Assembly (NCBI GenBank): GCA_958295875.1
Contig: OY282379.1
Location: 3,067,046-3,131,045 of the forward strand
Origin: an uncultured Pseudomonadales bacterium
GTDB lineage: Bacteria; Pseudomonadota; Gammaproteobacteria; Pseudomonadales; Azotimanducaceae
Reading direction: 5' to 3'
DNA length: 64,000 nt
Part shown: in pieces, positions 46,687 to 56,120 of the stretch
How positions within the stretch are numbered: position 1 is the first letter of the stretch
Layout of the letters: each line of letters begins with the position of its first letter
The notes under the pieces: generated by a model
The model's database searches: none
What the model was told of the DNA's origin: nothing
What the model saw: the letters and a program-made list of their open reading frames with translations, nothing else
Position numbers and translations under genes: made by a program

Positions 46687-48414
46687 ATGTTTGGCAAATG
46701 GCAGGCGGAGTGGCAGCGCGCGGCCTCGACGCTGGCTTTGAGGTTGGCGGTGGCCGGGTGCGCCGTGGCCAGTGCCGGGGCCTTCGGCGCCGATGGCGAA
46801 GCCCCGCGCTACGGCGGCACGCTCAACATCGGCACGGTGTATGTGACCCTCTCTGCGCTGTCTTGGGATCCGGTGGATTGGTCTTGGAAGAGCAACCACG
46901 ACTACGGCATGGTGCGCGAGCAGCTCTTCGCTGGGGACTTGGACAAGAGCGTGCGCAAGGGCGGCTGGTATCCCTTCGTGGCGGAAGCCTATCTGCCAGA
47001 CGATGTGCTGCGCGGCGAGCTCGCCGAGCGCTGGGAGTGGGAAGACGAGCGCACCCTAGTGGTGCATTTGCGTTCCGGCGTGCGGTTCACCGGCAAACCG
47101 GGCGTGATGGCGCCGAGGGAACTGGACGCCGAAGACGTCGCGTACAGCTTCCATCTCGTCAACAACAGCCCCAAAAAGGCGCAGTCGAACTATTGGGACT
47201 ACTTGGACGCCGTGGAGGCGCGGGACGCCCGCACCGTGGTGTTCCGCTTCAACCAGTTCAACGCCGAGTGGCCGTATCGCTACGGCTACGGGTATCACTC
47301 ATCGATCCTGCCCCGCGAGATGGCAGCCGTGGACCGCAAGGATTGGCGCACCGTGGTGGGCACCGGGCCGTTCACGCTGGCGAACTATGTGCATGGCAAT
47401 TCGCACAACTACGTGAAGAACCCAGACTATTGGGATCGCGAGCGCATCGGCGCCAAGGCATGGCAGATTCCGTTTGTCGATGGCGTGACGTATCGCGTCA
47501 TCAAGGATGAAGCGACCTATCTCACCGCCATCCGCACGGCCAAGGTGGACATCCTCGAATCCGTGCGCTGGATCGCGGTGGATCACCTCAAGGAGACAAC
47601 GCCCGAACTGCAATGGTCCAAGTGGCTTTCCACCAGCGGCAACTTCGTCGCCCTGCGCATGGATCAGCCACCGTTCGATGATGTGCGGGTGCGGCGCGCG
47701 CTCAACATGGCGGTGGACCAGCGCGAGATTGCCGAGCTGTTCTACGGCGGCCACGCGGAGGTGATGGCTTACCCGCAGCATCCCGGTTTTGGAGACTACT
47801 TCCAGCCCTTGGCAGAGATGCCGGCGTCTGTGCAGGAACTCTTTGGCTACCACCCGGAACGGGCGCGGGCGCTGTTGCGGGAAGCCGGCGTGCCGGAGGG
47901 CTTCACCTTCAAGGTGCAGGTTTGCACCTGCACCGCCAGCAACATGGACCTCATCCCCTTGCTGGACGCCTATCTCGCCAAGGTGGGCGTGCGCCTGGAG
48001 ATCGAGCCGATGGAGTACGCCTCGTTCCTCTCGATGATGACGACGCGCAACCATGGCCCCGGCTACTTCATGAACAACGGCCACACCAACCCCACCACAT
48101 CCATCCGCAAGTTCATCACCGGCCACACTTGGAACCCAGCGCTCTACTCCAAGCCGGAGTTTGATGCGGCCATCGACACCCTCATGCGCACGCGAGACCC
48201 GGCGCAGCGGGTGGCCATGACGCGCCAGCTGACGGTGAAGCTGCTTGATGAGGCGCCCTCCATCTGGCTGCCTACCGTATACAACTACACGGCTTGGTGG
48301 CCTTGGGTGAAGAACTACGGCGGCGAGCTGCGCGCCGGCGCCGTGCGGCCGGGGCCCATTTATGCGCGTGTCTGGATCGATCAAGACCTGAAGCGCCAGT
48401 TGGGATTTGAGTAG
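46687..48414 (+). CDS. Peptide-type ABC transporter substrate-binding protein (family 5)
   Basis: Periplasmic binding component, 575 residues from ATG 46687; GTG 46684 and earlier GTG codons are alternatives. The signal sequence (ALRLAVAGCAVASAGAFGA) contains VAGC, so it may be a lipoprotein. Family 5 features are LAERWEWEDERTLVVHLRSG, NNSPKKAQSNYW, VGTGPFTLANYVHG and VRRALNMAVDQREIAELFYG. The ligand is not necessarily a peptide: family members bind opines, sugars, nickel chelates and others. It sits between the permease and ATPase genes. Confidence 0.93.
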   Translation: MFGKWQAEWQRAASTLALRLAVAGCAVASAGAFGADGEAPRYGGTLNIGTVYVTLSALSWDPVDWSWKSNHDYGMVREQLFAGDLDKSVRKGGWYPFVAEAYLPDDVLRGELAERWEWEDERTLVVHLRSGVRFTGKPGVMAPRELDAEDVAYSFHLVNNSPKKAQSNYWDYLDAVEARDARTVVFRFNQFNAEWPYRYGYGYHSSILPREMAAVDRKDWRTVVGTGPFTLANYVHGNSHNYVKNPDYWDRERIGAKAWQIPFVDGVTYRVIKDEATYLTAIRTAKVDILESVRWIAVDHLKETTPELQWSKWLSTSGNFVALRMDQPPFDDVRVRRALNMAVDQREIAELFYGGHAEVMAYPQHPGFGDYFQPLAEMPASVQELFGYHPERARALLREAGVPEGFTFKVQVCTCTASNMDLIPLLDAYLAKVGVRLEIEPMEYASFLSMMTTRNHGPGYFMNNGHTNPTTSIRKFITGHTWNPALYSKPEFDAAIDTLMRTRDPAQRVAMTRQLTVKLLDEAPSIWLPTVYNYTAWWPWVKNYGGELRAGAVRPGPIYARVWIDQDLKRQLGFE

Positions 48415-48416
48415 CG

Positions 48417-49424
48417 ATGGACCCTGCGCCGCTGCTCGACATTTCCGGCTTGTGTGTGTCCTTCCGCACCGATCGGGGCTTGGTGCGGGCAGTGCAGGAC
48501 GTGTCTCTGCAGGTGCGCGCTGGGGAGACGCTCGCCATCGTCGGCGAAAGCGGCTCCGGCAAGAGCGTGACGGCGCTCTCCATCCTGCGCCTGTTGGGCG
48601 AAGCCGGCCGCGTTGACGCCGGCCGCATCGTCTTCGACGGGGAGGACTTGCTGGCGTTGGAAGACCGCGCCATCCGCGCCATCCGGGGCGACCGCGTCGC
48701 CATGATCTTTCAAGAGCCGATGTCTTCGCTCAACCCGGTGCTCACCATCGGCATGCAGGTGGCGGAGCCCATCCGGCTGCATCGCAACGCGCCTTGGAAG
48801 GACGCCTATGCGCGCGCCGGAGAACTGTTGGAACGGGTGCGCATTCCAGACGCCGCCGGGCGGCTTGGCGACTATCCGCATCAGCTATCTGGCGGGATGC
48901 GCCAGCGCGTGATGATCGCCATGGCCTTGGCCTGCCGGCCGCGCCTCATCATCGCCGACGAGCCGACCACTGCGCTGGACGTGACGGTGCAGGCGCAGAT
49001 ATTGGAGCTGCTGAAGGAACTCACGCGGCAGGCGAACTCGGCGCTGATCCTCATCACTCACGACCTGGGCGTCGTCGCCCGCTATGCGGACCGCGTGGCG
49101 GTGATGTATGCCGGCAGCATCGTGGAAACGGCGCCGGCGCGAGCGCTCTATGCGTCTCCCGCGCACCCCTACACGCGCGGCTTGATGGCCTCGATTCCGA
49201 GCATCGACGGCGCCATCGGCGCTCGCCTGCCAACCATCGACGGCCAGCCGCCAGACTTGGCGCGCCTGCCGCCTGGCTGCGCATTCGCGCTGCGCTGCCC
49301 GCATGTGTTCGAGACCTGCCGCGCCACGCCGCCGGCGCTGATGGAGGCGGGGACGGCAGGGCATCTGCGCGCCTGCCATCTTGACGCGGACGCTGCTGGC
49401 GCCACGGCGCAGGAGCGAGCCTGA
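48417..49424 (+). CDS. Peptide-type ABC transporter ATP-binding protein (DppD/OppD family)
   Basis: Cytoplasmic ATPase, 335 residues. Walker A is [15 protein letters not shown], the signature is [15 protein letters not shown], Walker B is [15 protein letters not shown], and the switch His is in [15 protein letters not shown]. The Cys-rich C-terminal oligopeptide domain ([15 protein letters not shown]) is present and often binds an Fe-S cluster in this family. It starts 2 bp after the binding-protein gene. Confidence 0.95.
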   Translation: MDPAPLLDISGLCVSFRTDRGLVRAVQDVSLQVRAGETLAIVGESGSGKSVTALSILRLLGEAGRVDAGRIVFDGEDLLALEDRAIRAIRGDRVAMIFQEPMSSLNPVLTIGMQVAEPIRLHRNAPWKDAYARAGELLERVRIPDAAGRLGDYPHQLSGGMRQRVMIAMALACRPRLIIADEPTTALDVTVQAQILELLKELTRQANSALILITHDLGVVARYADRVAVMYAGSIVETAPARALYASPAHPYTRGLMASIPSIDGAIGARLPTIDGQPPDLARLPPGCAFALRCPHVFETCRATPPALMEAGTAGHLRACHLDADAAGATAQERA

Positions 49425-49426
49425 CC

Positions 49427-50437
49427 ATGCCCGCGGACACTGCGCCGCAACAGCCGGATGGCGACGCGCTCCTGCAGGTGGAAGGCCTCAAGGTCCATTT
49501 TCCGGTCACCGCCGGGGTGGTGCTGCAGAAGCGCATTGGCTCCGTGAAAGCGGTGGATGATGTCTCTTTCTCGTTGCGGCGGGGCGAGACATTTGGCTTG
49601 GTGGGGGAGAGCGGCTGCGGCAAATCCACCACCGCGCTGGCGGTGCTTCGGATGTTGGAACCCACCGCCGGGCGCATTGTGTTCGAGGGACGGGACATCA
49701 CGCACTTGAACGCAGTGAAGATGCGGCCGCTGCGCCGCCGCATCCAGATGGTGTACCAAGACCCGTTCAGCTCCCTCAACCCACGCATGCGGGTGCGGGA
49801 CGTGATTGGCGAACCCCTAGTCGTGCATGGGCTGGCCAAGGACAAGGCGGCGTACCGAGCGCGCGTGCGCGAACTGATGGATCTGGTTGGCCTGCTGCCA
49901 CACATGGGCGAACACTATCCGCACGAGTTCTCCGGCGGGCAGCGCCAGCGCATAGGCATCGCCCGCGCCTTGGCGCTCTCGCCAAGCCTAGTGGTGTGCG
50001 ACGAACCCGTTTCGGCCCTCGATGTGTCCATCCAAGCGCAGGTGGTGAATCTCCTCATGGACCTGCAGGAGCGCTTAGGGCTGACCTACCTGTTCATCGC
50101 CCACGACCTTTCGGTTGTGCGCCACATCAGCGACCGCATCGGCGTGATGTACTTGGGCAGAGTAGTGGAGATTGCCGCCGGCGACACGCTCTTCAAGGCG
50201 CCCAAGCACCCCTACACCCAAGCGCTGCTCGCAGCCGTGCCGCTGCCCGATCCTGAACTCGACGCCGCCCGCCCGCACGACCTCATCGCCGGCGAAGTGC
50301 CCAGCGCCCGCACACCCCCGCCCGGCTGCCGCTTCCATCCCCGGTGCCCACAGGCCATGCCACGCTGCAAAGTGGAGACCCCACCGCTAGTGGAGCGGGA
50401 TGGGTCGGAGGTGGCGTGTCATCTCTATGGCGGGTGA
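49427..50437 (+). CDS. Peptide-type ABC transporter ATP-binding protein (DppF/OppF family)
   Basis: Second ATPase, 336 residues. Walker [12 protein letters not shown], the Q-loop [15 protein letters not shown], signature [15 protein letters not shown], Walker [17 protein letters not shown] and switch [10 protein letters not shown] are all intact. The C-terminal domain has the Cys pattern [15 protein letters not shown]. It starts 2 bp after the DppD-like gene and ends the operon. Confidence 0.95.
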   Translation: MPADTAPQQPDGDALLQVEGLKVHFPVTAGVVLQKRIGSVKAVDDVSFSLRRGETFGLVGESGCGKSTTALAVLRMLEPTAGRIVFEGRDITHLNAVKMRPLRRRIQMVYQDPFSSLNPRMRVRDVIGEPLVVHGLAKDKAAYRARVRELMDLVGLLPHMGEHYPHEFSGGQRQRIGIARALALSPSLVVCDEPVSALDVSIQAQVVNLLMDLQERLGLTYLFIAHDLSVVRHISDRIGVMYLGRVVEIAAGDTLFKAPKHPYTQALLAAVPLPDPELDAARPHDLIAGEVPSARTPPPGCRFHPRCPQAMPRCKVETPPLVERDGSEVACHLYGG

Positions 50438-50852
50438 GGGCGGTTCTTCGCGCCAAGGTGGGTAGGGCAGTTTAGGGCGCTGATGATGCAGGCCAACGCC
50501 GCGTGCGCTGGCGGCCGCGTGTTCCCTACGGAAGGCCTGAACAGGCCCCCGCGACGCTGTGACAATGGACGCCCCATGTCGAGGCTGAAGGCGTCTGTCA
50601 CGCAAGAGGAACATCGTTCGAAGGCGAGGTGTGGCACATGAGTACCGCCTTCAGAGAACACCGTGCCGTCTCATGCGACATTGACCGTGACCAAAAGGCG
50701 CAAACGCGGCTACGCCAGACGGCACTGACCGCTCGTCTCGGCTGGGCGCAATGTCCCGACCCCGACAGCGTGGTTAAACAGCGGCAACGTGGCGCATGGC
50801 ACCCCATCCGATTTGTGCGATGGCCAAGCCACCAAACGAAAGAGGACCGTCA
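50438..50852. other. Intergenic region, nothing identified
   Basis: 415 bp between the ABC operon and the HEPN-like gene. Short open frames are present (for example 50629-50856), but none has a convincing ribosome site or family resemblance. No clear promoter pair or terminator was found; an AGAGGA ribosome site at its end serves the next gene. The gap marks the change from ordinary high-GC genes to two accessory-looking genes. Confidence 0.6.
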
Positions 50853-52259
50853 ATGATGGGACACGAGAAATCGGAGGCAAAGCACCGCGAGAGCGTGAGT
50901 CTAATGCGGGCCGCGTATGACGTGTTGGTTCGACACAGACGCGGGATCCGAGGGCGTGATTTGGCCCCGGGTTACGACGAAGCCAGATTCTGGCTGACCA
51001 TAGTGGGCTCGTACTCCCTCTTGGAACAAAGCCTCAAACTGCTGGTCGGCGTAAGAGATCCAAGCTATCCGTCGTCCAAAAGGGCCCGGAAAGACGACCG
51101 TCACAACCTCGGTCTCGTGTACAAGAGACTCGCACGACAAGAGAAGGACAGTTTGCAGGAGAGCCACGCCCAATACGCTTCGTTCATCGAGTTTCCCTCG
51201 AAATACTCCAAGCTGAGGGACTATCTGGGCGTCATCGGGAACGGTCAGGTGGACTGGCGGTACCTCCTGCTGGATAAGGGCATCTCAGATCTGCCGAACC
51301 TGCCATCGCCACTCTATCCTGACATGCTATTGGAGACCATACGCAGCGTTCTAGACATCTTGGCGAGGACGGTTTGGCCCGACGATGAAATGCAAATGCA
51401 CGACGTTTGCCGACGATTGGCGGAAGGGCTTGAGGGTGCGCTGTATCATGATCAAACGTCTGACGGGCCTTCCCTTGACGACTTGGATAGTTGGGCGCGG
51501 GACGGTCGAGGTGTCGTCAACGCGTTTTCGCGCTACCTGCGAGCGGGTCCGCTGGACGACTACCCCGACGCGATGCGGGAGTGGTTAGACCACGCGGTGG
51601 AGGCGGCGAAGGCGAAGGCGGCCGGGAAAGCGGCCGAACAGGACGGCGACGACGACTTGGCGCGGTTTCTTCGGGTCGCAAGCCGATGCTGCGCGACAGT
51701 CAACGACAACAGGTTCTCTTTCAAGAACCCCCGTCCTAAGCCGCTCTTCGGCGGTCAGTCGCTAGACCTGCCGCTGGGCCTGCACGACGGTTGGAGCGTC
51801 GAATGGCGTGCTGACAAGACGACATGGCGCGGAGCGGTGGATGCCATTCGGGAATTGCCGGTACGAGTCGGCCAGATATCAACAATGAGGTGGCACCGTT
51901 GCAGGAAACCGAATCAGATGGATTTCATCCTTGGCAAGCAAGGGCGGCTGACGGTGCGTCGCCATGAATGGGAACTCATGTCTCTCGACGCCCGCATTCG
52001 CAGTGTCTGGGACGGTGGCCCTAAAGACACTCGAATCCACTCGGCGCGTTTCGCCGTCGTCGATGCTGATGGCAATTGGCCGTCCGAGGAATGCGACCTC
52101 GCTTGCCAAGCCTGCCGCGGCACGGGCTTCTGCAGGGACTGCAGAGGCGAGTCCACGGAGCTAGAATGTCGGACTTGTTCGCTGGCCGAAGGGCTCTGTC
52201 CCCAGTGTTTAGGCTACGGCAGGGACGGAGACCACATCATCGCCGGCACCGCTCGGTGA
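50853..52259 (+). CDS. HEPN-like protein with C-terminal DnaJ-type zinc finger
   Basis: 468 residues from ATG 50853, which has AGAGGA upstream. Function unknown. The N-terminal helical part (FWLTIVGSYSLLEQSLKLLV, then HNLGLVYKRLARQ) resembles HEPN domains and carries R79-x4-H84, the spacing of HEPN ribonucleases, although chance is possible. The C-terminus has four CxxC pairs (C418/C421, C427/C430, C439/C442, C449/C452) in the pattern CQACRGTGFCRDCRG ... CPQCLGYG, like the two zinc centres of DnaJ. There is no J-domain. The lower-GC codon use and absence of links to neighbours suggest an acquired gene, possibly RNA-related or defensive. Confidence 0.6.
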   Translation: MMGHEKSEAKHRESVSLMRAAYDVLVRHRRGIRGRDLAPGYDEARFWLTIVGSYSLLEQSLKLLVGVRDPSYPSSKRARKDDRHNLGLVYKRLARQEKDSLQESHAQYASFIEFPSKYSKLRDYLGVIGNGQVDWRYLLLDKGISDLPNLPSPLYPDMLLETIRSVLDILARTVWPDDEMQMHDVCRRLAEGLEGALYHDQTSDGPSLDDLDSWARDGRGVVNAFSRYLRAGPLDDYPDAMREWLDHAVEAAKAKAAGKAAEQDGDDDLARFLRVASRCCATVNDNRFSFKNPRPKPLFGGQSLDLPLGLHDGWSVEWRADKTTWRGAVDAIRELPVRVGQISTMRWHRCRKPNQMDFILGKQGRLTVRRHEWELMSLDARIRSVWDGGPKDTRIHSARFAVVDADGNWPSEECDLACQACRGTGFCRDCRGESTELECRTCSLAEGLCPQCLGYGRDGDHIIAGTAR

Positions 52260-52307
52260 AGCTGATGCAGCCGAACATCTTGCCCGCTACCTTGTCGTGG
52301 AGCTTCA

Positions 52308-53531
52308 ATGGGCGCTGAAGGCCACAAGGGTGCCGTCGGCCCGAATGTGAAGGCTGGCACGGGTTCTATGTCGGAAGCCACCTCGGATCGGTCGAAGAGC
52401 CTAAGGGCAGCAGGCGCTATGGTGCGATGGTTGGCCTGCATCGTGTTGGCCGCGACTGCTCCGGCGACGACGGCCGGAGAACCCTCGCGTGAGAACGTAG
52501 GGGTTCCCGACGAGGGCGAAGCCGTCTCGTCGGTCCGCAAGGCGGCCGAGCAGGGAGACGCGGCCGCGCAGTTCAACCTAGGGCTCATGTACAACAACGG
52601 CGAGGGCGTTCCCCAAGACTACGGCGAAGCCTTGCTGTGGTACCGGAAGGCGGCCGAGCAGGGAGACGCGGCCGCGCAGTTCCTCTTGGCGTCCGGATAC
52701 GCGAAAGGCGAGGGCGTTCCCCAAGACGACCGCGAGGCGACGCGCTGGTTCCGCAAGGCGGCCGAGCAAGGAGATGCGGGCTCGCAGCTCCTTTTGGCGA
52801 CCAGGTACGCGAGGGGCCAAGGGGTCCCCAAGAACAAATACAGAGCCATCCTGTGGTATGTAAGGGCGGCCGAGGGGGGAGACGCGTACGCACAGTTCAT
52901 CCTAGGGCAGCTGTACGCAAATGGCTTCAGCGCTCCGGAAGGCGACAACCGCGAAGCCGAGCGGTGGTTTCGCAAGGCGGCCGAGCAAGAAGATGCGGAC
53001 GCGCAGAGTAGCTTGGATAGCTTGGGGATCGTGTACGTCAAAGGCCTAGGCGTTCCGCAAGACTACGGCGAAGCTGCGCGGTGGTACCGCAAGGCGGCCG
53101 AGCAGGGACGCGCGGATGCGCAGTACAACCTAGGGTTCATGTACGTCAAAGGCCAAGGCGTTCTCCAAGACGACGGCGAAGCCGCGCGGTGGTACCGCAA
53201 GGCGGCCGAGCAGGGATACGCACCCGCACAAGGCGCTCTAGGGGCCATGTACAACCTTGGCCACGGCGTTCCCCAAGACTACGGCGAAGCCGTGCGGTGG
53301 TCCCGCAAGGCGGCGGAGCAGGGAAACGCGGGCGCACAGGGCGTCCTAGGGCTCATGTACCGCCACGGCTGGGGCGTTCCCGAGGACTACATCCAAGCCT
53401 ATGCTTGGCTCAATCTCGCGGCCGCCCAAGGGCTTCCAAGGGCGAGCGAGAGCCGGGCAGCCGTGCGCGAGATTATGACTAGGGACCAGATCGCTGAAGC
53501 TCAGAAGCTCAGCCGTGAACTTGTCGAGTGA
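52308..53531 (+). CDS. Sel1-repeat (TPR-like) protein, exported
   Basis: 407 residues. A hydrophobic signal-like segment (MVRWLACIVLAATAPATTAG) begins at residue 38 of the longest frame. ATG 52308 has GGAG with 5-bp spacing, but ATG 52368 or 52419 would give a more usual signal peptide. About nine Sel1 repeats of 36 residues follow, pattern WYRKAAEQGDAxAQxxLGxMYxxGxGVPQDYGEA, very similar to each other at both protein and DNA level. Sel1 proteins scaffold protein complexes in envelope processes. Starts 48 bp after the HEPN-like gene in the same direction. Confidence 0.88.
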   Translation: MGAEGHKGAVGPNVKAGTGSMSEATSDRSKSLRAAGAMVRWLACIVLAATAPATTAGEPSRENVGVPDEGEAVSSVRKAAEQGDAAAQFNLGLMYNNGEGVPQDYGEALLWYRKAAEQGDAAAQFLLASGYAKGEGVPQDDREATRWFRKAAEQGDAGSQLLLATRYARGQGVPKNKYRAILWYVRAAEGGDAYAQFILGQLYANGFSAPEGDNREAERWFRKAAEQEDADAQSSLDSLGIVYVKGLGVPQDYGEAARWYRKAAEQGRADAQYNLGFMYVKGQGVLQDDGEAARWYRKAAEQGYAPAQGALGAMYNLGHGVPQDYGEAVRWSRKAAEQGNAGAQGVLGLMYRHGWGVPEDYIQAYAWLNLAAAQGLPRASESRAAVREIMTRDQIAEAQKLSRELVE

Positions 53532-53632
53532 CCGCCGGTGCGCCGGCGACAACTCCGACGCATGCACACCGCGATGGCCCTTCACGAAGTCCGAGCGTCT
53601 GCGGGAGCGCTGCGCATCGGCTTGGTGGCGCG

Positions 53633-56098
53633 TTACCCCACGTTCACCGCGGCGATCTCGTTCTTCACCAGCTCCCGGGTTCGCTTGCGTTCGTACTTGC
53701 GTGCAGGGGTGTTGATGATGTCTACGAGGTCTCCGGCGCTTAGGCCGCGCTCGATGGCGGTGGCGTCGGCGTCTTCGTAGGCTGTGGTGCGTTGGCGTGG
53801 CACGCGGCCGGCGGCTTCAATGAGCTCGCGCATGCGCTGGGGCGTCGTCTCTTGGCCGTGGCTAGCACCGGCGGCGCGGGTGATGCTCTCATTCATCAAT
53901 GTGCCGCCCAAGTCATTGCAGCCGGCGTTCAGCGCGGCCAGCACGCCTTCGTGGCCCATCTTTACCCAGCTTGCTTGAATGTTGGTGATGTGCGGGTGCA
54001 GGGCGAGCCGTGCCACGGAATGCACCAGAATCGCTTCCCGGAAGGTCGGCCCGCGCCGCGCCTTGCCCTTGAGATAGAGCGGCGCTTCCATGTGGACGAA
54101 GGGCAGGGGAACGAATTCGGTGAAGCCGCCGGTGCGCTTTTGCAGTTCGCGCACACGCATGAAGTGGCGCGCCCAGTGCTGCGGCTGATCGACGTGGCCG
54201 TACATGATGGTCGCCGTCGTCTTGAAGCCCACGCCGTGGGCCGTCTCCATCACTTCGAGCCACTGCGCGGTGTTGATCTTGTCTGGGCAGATCACGGCGC
54301 GCACTTCGTCGTCGAGAATCTCGGCCGCGGTGCCGGGCAGGGTGTCTAGCCCGGCATCCTTGAGCTGCGTCAGATAGTCCGCCAAGGTCAGGTTGGAGGT
54401 GGCGGCGCCCTGCCACACTTCCAGCGGGGAGAACGCATGCACATGCATCTCCGGCACCGCCTCCTTCACCGCGCGCACGATGTCCAGATAGGTTTGCCCG
54501 GTGTACTCCGGGTGAATGCCGCCCTGCATGCACACTTCCGTGCCGCCTCGGTGCCATGCTTCCGCCACGCGCCGCTGAATCTCTTCGTGGCTCAGGTCGT
54601 AGGGGCGTCCGCGCAGGTTCTCCGCCAACTTGCCCTTGGAGAAAGCGCAGAACTGGCACTTGAAGTAGCAAATGTTGGTGTAGTTGATGTTGCGGTTCAC
54701 CACGAAGCTCACAACGTCGCCATTCACCGCTTGGCGCAGGGCGTCCGCCGCTTGGGCGACCGCGTTGAAGTCGTCCCCGCGGGCGCGAATGAGGCGCACG
54801 ATGTCCGCTTCCTCCAAGTCCGCGCCGTCCTGCGCCCGCTGCAGGATGTTCGCCACGTCCGGCGATACCCGATGTGGCGGTTGGTGAACGCGCTGCAAGG
54901 CAGCTTCTGGTGGCGGCGTTTCCTCGCCCGGGGACCAACCGTCCGTGCGCGGCAGCCCCTCGCCGTCCGTGAGGTCCAACAGCCGTTGCCGCAGCCCGGC
55001 GTCCAGCCAGCGTTCGGGGCGCTGCAAGAAAGGCGGATAGATGGTGAGCCGCTCATGCAGGTGCTTGCCGGCAAGCGCCGTTTCGCGCCGCAGGTCCTCA
55101 AGATGCGGCCACGGCGCTTCGGGATTGACGAAGTCTGGCGTCAATGGCGAAACGCCGCCCCAATCGTCTATGCCGGCGGCCACGATTTGCGGCAGCACGC
55201 CCGGGCTCAGGTTCGGCGGCGCTTGCACGCTCATGGCGGAGCCGAACAGGATGCGCGCCACGGCGATGGTCCACAGCAGCTCGTTCAAGTCTGGCTCTGG
55301 CGCCGAGCGCATCTTCGTGCCGGGCTTGGCGCGGAAGTTCTGCACGATGATCTCTTGGATGTGGCCGTGTTCCTCATGCACATCCCGGATCGCGAGCAGG
55401 GATTCAATGCGCTCGCGGCGCGTTTCGCCGATGCCGATCAAAATGCCCGTGGTGAACGGGACACCCGCCTTCCCCGCGTCCCGCAGCGTCTGCAGGCGCA
55501 CCGCCGGCACCTTGTCCGGCGAGCCGTAGTGCGGCATGCCCTTTTGCGTCAGCCGTTCGGACGCGGATTCCAGCATGATGCCCATGGACGCCGCTGTCGG
55601 CCGCAGCGCGTCGATCTCCGCCGGCGTCATGTTGCCTGGGTTCAGGTGCGGCAGCAGACCGGTCTCGTCAAGCACCGCCTGCGCGGCCTGGCCGAGATAG
55701 TCCAAGGTCGTCTCGCAGCCCATCGCCGCCAACGCCTCCCGGGCGGCGCGATAGCGCAGCTCGGGCTTCTCGCCCAGCGTGAAGAGCGCTTCTTTGCAGC
55801 CGAGCGCCGCGCCTTGGTGCGCCACGTCCAACACGGCGTCGAGGGACATGTAGGGGGCTTCGATGCGCTTCGGCGTTTGCGCGAACGTGCAGTAATGGCA
55901 GACGTCCCGGCACAGGTGCGTGAGGGGGATGAACACCTTGCGCGAGTAGGTGATGGCATTCTGAAAGCCACGGTCTCGCAGTTCGCCGGCAACTGTGGCC
56001 AGCGCCGCCGTGTCCTCGTAGGCTGCCAAGGCCAAGGCTTGGGCATGGGTGGGCAAATCGCCGGCCAGCGCGGCCTTCAGGGCGTCGTTGGAATGCAT
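53633..56098 (-). CDS. cofGH: FO synthase, CofG-CofH fusion (FbiC type)
   Basis: Makes the deazaflavin chromophore FO of coenzyme F420 from tyrosine and the flavin precursor 5-amino-6-ribitylamino-uracil. 821 residues from ATG 56098 with GGGGGAAG upstream. Two radical-SAM halves are fused: the CofG half has C63, C67 and C70 in HLCRDVCHYCTF, the CofH half has C477, C481 and C484 in NICYFKCQFCAF. MLESASERLTQKGMPHYGSP, GTEVCMQGGIHPEYTGQTY and NDLGGTLMNESITRAAGASH are diagnostic. It is last in npdG-cofE-cofD-cofC-cofGH, 22 bp after cofC. Confidence 0.96.
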   Translation of the reverse strand: MHSNDALKAALAGDLPTHAQALALAAYEDTAALATVAGELRDRGFQNAITYSRKVFIPLTHLCRDVCHYCTFAQTPKRIEAPYMSLDAVLDVAHQGAALGCKEALFTLGEKPELRYRAAREALAAMGCETTLDYLGQAAQAVLDETGLLPHLNPGNMTPAEIDALRPTAASMGIMLESASERLTQKGMPHYGSPDKVPAVRLQTLRDAGKAGVPFTTGILIGIGETRRERIESLLAIRDVHEEHGHIQEIIVQNFRAKPGTKMRSAPEPDLNELLWTIAVARILFGSAMSVQAPPNLSPGVLPQIVAAGIDDWGGVSPLTPDFVNPEAPWPHLEDLRRETALAGKHLHERLTIYPPFLQRPERWLDAGLRQRLLDLTDGEGLPRTDGWSPGEETPPPEAALQRVHQPPHRVSPDVANILQRAQDGADLEEADIVRLIRARGDDFNAVAQAADALRQAVNGDVVSFVVNRNINYTNICYFKCQFCAFSKGKLAENLRGRPYDLSHEEIQRRVAEAWHRGGTEVCMQGGIHPEYTGQTYLDIVRAVKEAVPEMHVHAFSPLEVWQGAATSNLTLADYLTQLKDAGLDTLPGTAAEILDDEVRAVICPDKINTAQWLEVMETAHGVGFKTTATIMYGHVDQPQHWARHFMRVRELQKRTGGFTEFVPLPFVHMEAPLYLKGKARRGPTFREAILVHSVARLALHPHITNIQASWVKMGHEGVLAALNAGCNDLGGTLMNESITRAAGASHGQETTPQRMRELIEAAGRVPRQRTTAYEDADATAIERGLSAGDLVDIINTPARKYERKRTRELVKNEIAAVNVG

Positions 56099-56120
56099 AG
56101 CTTCCCCCAAGGAGCGAGTT

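Noticed and set aside
50629..50856. Small open frame of 75 codons before the HEPN-like gene
   Set aside because: No ribosome site, no recognisable motif, and it overlaps the start of a better-supported gene.
53533..53548. Hairpin CGCCGG-TGCG-CCGGCG after the Sel1 stop as terminator
   Set aside because: Perfect 6-bp stem but no T-tract, and such stems are common at this GC content.
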